Shown here: positions 61,501-64,000 of the stretch, piece after piece
How positions within the stretch are numbered: position 1 is the stretch's first letter
How the letters are laid out: the number at the start of each line of letters is the position of its first letter
Assembly (NCBI GenBank): GCA_029960045.1
Contig: JASCOV010000006.1
Coordinates: 62,001 to 126,000 of the forward strand
Direction of reading: 5' to 3'
Length of the DNA: 64,000 nucleotides
From: Flavobacteriaceae bacterium PS02293
GTDB lineage: Bacteria > Bacteroidota > Bacteroidia > Flavobacteriales > Weeksellaceae
Translations under genes and position numbers: made by a program
The notes under the pieces: generated by a model
What the model was told of the DNA's origin: nothing
Database searches by the model: none
What the model saw: only the letters and a program-made list of their open reading frames with translations

Positions 61501-62010
61501 TTATTTAGCTTCGACACAAAAAACAGCGTAAGGAATAACTGTTGCCGATGGATAGACTTTTTTAATATTTTTGAGATCGTCGGCTGCACTTTGTTTGGAG
61601 AAGTAGCTTCCGGCAAGGATCTTATAATTTGGTCTGAGTGACGCATCTTTCTCAACTTTCAGATTTCTAAAGTTATTTCGGAATTCTGAACTGATTTTGC
61701 TTGCCTCTTCATTGCTTTTAACAACAACAACCTGAATTTTGAATCCCATAATCTTAGGGTTTTTTCTACAGATCTCAGCATTTGTAAGCTCTCTGTTGGC
61801 TACCAAAATTTTTGGCGGTGCTTTTACAGAACTGTCTCCAGAGCGGTTGCAATTGTCTTCCACCTTTTCCAAAGCATCATTTATACGTTCATCCAGAGAG
61901 AAGGAAAGCTCGGTTCCGGAGATGGTGTCTTTCTTCACAATGTATTGAGCATCAATTTGGTAAAAAGAGAATACAGTTGCAATTATGAAAAGCTTAAGCA
62001 GATTGTTCAT
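61501..62010 (-). CDS. SPOR-domain protein
   Basis: A 169-aa exported protein (signal MNNLLKLFIIATVFSFYQIDAQ) whose last 75 residues form a SPOR domain (VVVVKSNEEASKISSEF to ILAGSYFSKQSAADDLKNIKKVYPSATVIPYAV), which binds glycan strands of septal peptidoglycan. The middle part carries two conserved Cys residues. It is a single gene with a good promoter at 62028-62058 and its own terminator. Confidence 0.9.
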   Translation of the reverse strand: MNNLLKLFIIATVFSFYQIDAQYIVKKDTISGTELSFSLDERINDALEKVEDNCNRSGDSSVKAPPKILVANRELTNAEICRKNPKIMGFKIQVVVVKSNEEASKISSEFRNNFRNLKVEKDASLRPNYKILAGSYFSKQSAADDLKNIKKVYPSATVIPYAVFCVEAK

Positions 62011-62027
62011 TTAATATTTATTTTCAG

Positions 62028-62058
62028 CAAATTTAAAATAAATTGATTGAAACGCAAA
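62028..62058 (-). promoter_or_regulatory. Bacteroidota-type promoter of the SPOR-domain gene
   Basis: On the minus strand TTTG (62055-62058), 19 bases and TAAATTTG (62028-62035), a full match to the consensus. Confidence 0.75.
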
Positions 62059-62140
62059 CGCTGTTATTTAGAACGTTTACAAATTAATTGGATTTGACAA
62101 AAAGCATCCGATAAGGTCGTCTTAATTTTTGTTAAAGTAC

Positions 62141-62148
62141 TATTTTTG
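62141..62148 (+). promoter_or_regulatory. -7 element of the alternative complex III operon
   Basis: TATTTTTG fits TAnnTTTG, 51 bp before the actA ATG. No -33 TTTG at the normal distance. Confidence 0.45.
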
Positions 62149-62198
62149 CGGAATTGAATGTAACAGTCAATAGAATTTACTAACCCAAGATTATATAA

Positions 62199-63569
62199 AT
62201 GATTAGTTGGAGAAAGCATTACAAAAAGGGTCTGATAGCAATTAGTTTATTGTTATCAACCGGCGCTTCCGTTTATGCACAAGGCGATCCGAAAAAAGGA
62301 CAGGAGCTTTTCAAAGCAAACTGTACGGCTTGTCACGCTTTGGATAAAAAAGTTGTAGGGCCTGCACTTGGCGGTGTTGTTGAGAAAGTCAAAAAAGATG
62401 GTCAAGATACCGACTGGCTTCACAAGTGGATCACTAATAATGAGAAACTGAGAGCATCAGGCGATGCATATGCAAACAAAATCTATGAAGAAAATGGAAA
62501 AGTGGCGATGCAGGTATTTGAAGGGAAACTTTCTGATACGGATATTGATGATATCCTAGCCTACACAACTGATCCACCAAAAGAGGAACCAGCAGTTGAT
62601 GAAAAAGCAGGTGCGGCTGATACAAATAGTACAGCGGCTATCGAAGCTCAAAAAGCACAACAGCTTAATTCTAAAATTGTAATTGCAGCATTAATTGCAA
62701 TTGCAGGTTTGTTATTCTGGTTGTTGATCAAAATTCGTCAATTAGTTAAATTACAACAGACTCCTGAATTATCAGATCTTAATTCTACAAGAGTTGTTTC
62801 TTACTCAGCATTGTATGAGAAATACAGTTATGTAGGAAAAGGACTTGTTGGATTGTTGGCTTTGTTCGCTGTTTATGGCGTTTGGAACTGGTTGATGTGG
62901 ATTGGTGTTTATAAAGGATATGCTCCTGAACAGCCAATTTATTTCTCTCACAAGATTCACGCAGGCGAAAACAAAATCGACTGTCAGCTTTGTCACTCTG
63001 GTGCAAAATATGGTAAAGTTTCTGAGATTCCTTCTCTTAACGTTTGTATGAACTGTCACCGTTCTATTTCTGAGTACAAAGGAAAATACCTTGAGCCAGG
63101 AAAAGACAGAGAATTCTATACAGGAGAGATCAAAAAGATCTATCAGCATACAGGATGGGATGAAGATAAACAAGCTTATACTGGTAAAACAGAACCTGTA
63201 GAGTGGACTAGAATTCACAATATGCCGGATTTTGTTTACTTCAATCACTCTCAACACGTTGTTGCTGGTGAGCAGGCAATCATTAACGGATTCAATGCAA
63301 AACAGAAAGATGCAGCCAACAAGATTGATGTGGTTTGTAAAGCTTGTCACGGAAAAATTGATACAATGAATGTGGTTCAAATGGCTAACAACTTCACAAT
63401 GGGATGGTGTATAGAATGTCATAGAACTACAGAAGTAGATATGAATAACGGTTATAATAAAGAATACTTCAAAAATCTGCATGATAAGTTGAAAAAACAA
63501 TATGGTGAAGGAAGTAAGATCACTGTAGATGCAATTGGAGGTCTTGAGTGTGGTAAATGTCATTATTAA
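62199..63569 (+). CDS. actA: Alternative complex III subunit ActA with extra N-terminal cytochrome c domain
   Basis: A 456-aa multiheme cytochrome of the quinol-oxidising alternative complex III. After a signal anchor (about 11-28) a monoheme cytochrome c domain carries CTACH (about 42-46). Two membrane helices follow (about 154-176 and 205-230), then the ActA core with five further heme sites: CQLCH (about 262), CMNCH (283), CKACH (379), CIECH (405) and CGKCH at the end (450). ActA usually has five hemes, so the fused monoheme domain is an addition that may replace a separate cytochrome subunit. It heads the operon, with actB 21 bp downstream. Confidence 0.93.
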   Translation: MISWRKHYKKGLIAISLLLSTGASVYAQGDPKKGQELFKANCTACHALDKKVVGPALGGVVEKVKKDGQDTDWLHKWITNNEKLRASGDAYANKIYEENGKVAMQVFEGKLSDTDIDDILAYTTDPPKEEPAVDEKAGAADTNSTAAIEAQKAQQLNSKIVIAALIAIAGLLFWLLIKIRQLVKLQQTPELSDLNSTRVVSYSALYEKYSYVGKGLVGLLALFAVYGVWNWLMWIGVYKGYAPEQPIYFSHKIHAGENKIDCQLCHSGAKYGKVSEIPSLNVCMNCHRSISEYKGKYLEPGKDREFYTGEIKKIYQHTGWDEDKQAYTGKTEPVEWTRIHNMPDFVYFNHSQHVVAGEQAIINGFNAKQKDAANKIDVVCKACHGKIDTMNVVQMANNFTMGWCIECHRTTEVDMNNGYNKEYFKNLHDKLKKQYGEGSKITVDAIGGLECGKCHY

Positions 63570-63590
63570 TAACAAAAATTAGAAGTATAA

Positions 63591-64000
63591 ATGGCTTCAA
63601 ATAAAATACAATTCAGAAGTATTCACGAACTAAAAGATCCAACCCTGAACGGGAAGTTGGCGCTGAAAGAGTTTCAGAATGAGATTCCGGTTGAAGAGTT
63701 TTTAGACGATTCTAATAGTTCCGGGACTTCTCGTAGAGATTTTCTTAAGATATTAGGGTTCTCTACAGCAGCTGTTACTTTAGCAGCTTGTGAGGCTCCG
63801 GTTCTTAAAACAATCCCTTATGTGGTAAAACCACACGATATTATTCCGGGGATTCCTAACTTTTACGCATCTTCATATTTTGACGGATTCGATTTCGCTA
63901 GTGTTTTAGTTAAAACCAGAGAAGGTCGTCCAATCAGAATTGATCCAAACCCAACAGCAGGTTCATTAGGTACAACCAATGCAAGAGCGCAGGCAAGTGT
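63591..64000 (+). CDS. actB: Alternative complex III iron-sulfur/molybdopterin-like subunit ActB (5' part, cut by window end)
   Basis: The first 136 codons of a larger gene. The Tat signal SRRDFLKILGFSTAAVTLAAC (about 46-66) with a lipobox-like Cys marks export of the folded protein. It continues into the ActB start (SLGTTNARAQAS). ActB carries the iron-sulfur clusters and a molybdopterin-oxidoreductase-like domain without the cofactor. The rest lies beyond the window. Confidence 0.9.
   Translation, partial: MASNKIQFRSIHELKDPTLNGKLALKEFQNEIPVEEFLDDSNSSGTSRRDFLKILGFSTAAVTLAACEAPVLKTIPYVVKPHDIIPGIPNFYASSYFDGFDFASVLVKTREGRPIRIDPNPTAGSLGTTNARAQAS

Noticed and set aside
62805..63575. 256-aa minus-strand ORF opposite actA
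   Set aside because: A shadow of the actA frame; the sense strand has six heme motifs and a proper start.

Overview
The window looks like a chromosomal segment of a flavobacterium, most probably Chryseobacterium or a close relative in the Weeksellaceae. The DNA is AT-rich. It carries family markers typical of that group: three GLPGLI-family secreted proteins, type IX secretion (T9SS) sorting domains and a T9SS plug protein, a SusD-like protein, a Rho factor with a long Q/N-rich insertion, DUF4293, and the first genes of alternative complex III. Several start regions carry the Bacteroidota promoter TTTG-N19-21-TAnnTTTG. No rRNA, tRNA or CRISPR array was seen.

Layout. 1-3504: a 3.0-kb IS1595-family transposon (478-3496) with 25-bp inverted ends and an 8-bp target duplication, TAAATTTA. 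It sits exactly at the stop codon of an MBL hydrolase gene and separates it from a secreted-protein gene that once followed about 10 bp downstream. Besides the transposase it carries several small passenger ORFs and a roughly 170-nt structured RNA resembling 6S RNA. 3.5-8.1 kb: MBL hydrolase, a broken T9SS plug gene, a small acetyltransferase, rho and DUF4293. 8.1-14.9 kb: SusD-like and T9SS-cargo genes, M28 peptidase, ABC exporter, DUF1801 and a CsaA-like protein. 14.9-17.9 kb: one operon of a zincin-like protein, two TPR proteins and a GLPGLI protein. 18.1-22.6 kb: Fe-S assembly operon sufA-sufB-[antitoxin/toxin]-sufC-sufD, in which the YoeB-type toxin has a premature stop. 22.8-24.6 kb: two tandem GLPGLI genes. 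24.7-28.9 kb: sigma-54 activator, membrane protein, LptE and a Glu-rich protein. 29.0-32.9 kb: TPR protein, lipoprotein, YhcG-type nuclease and miaB. 33.0-34.2 kb: two TonB-C-like proteins. 34.3-41.3 kb: RDD, SpoIIM, DUF4129, DUF4350, MoxR and DUF58 genes, interrupted by a REP-associated tyrosine transposase locus with flanking palindromes and nine perfect copies of an octanucleotide abutting its start codon. 41.4-45.7 kb: OsmC, a large GH63-like hydrolase and an SDR dehydrogenase.

45.8-54.5 kb is a methionine unit under one SAM riboswitch: homoserine acyltransferase, homoserine dehydrogenase with ACT domains, a trans-sulfuration-type sulfhydrylase, methionine synthase split into two genes, and metF. 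Together they take aspartate semialdehyde to methionine and supply methyl-folate. 54.5-62.0 kb holds a secreted protein, hutI, a HAD phosphatase, a T9SS-exported Asp-box protein, a TPR/HTH regulator and a SPOR-domain protein. 62.2-64.0 kb starts alternative complex III (actA complete, actB cut by the window end).

The items most worth a second look are the transposon with its RNA and operator-like site, the SAM riboswitch that appears to hide a TTG start codon, the disabled toxin inside the suf operon, the deletion in the T9SS plug gene, and the RAYT/REP locus with its octamer array. Gene functions are assigned from remembered family motifs; no database search was run.
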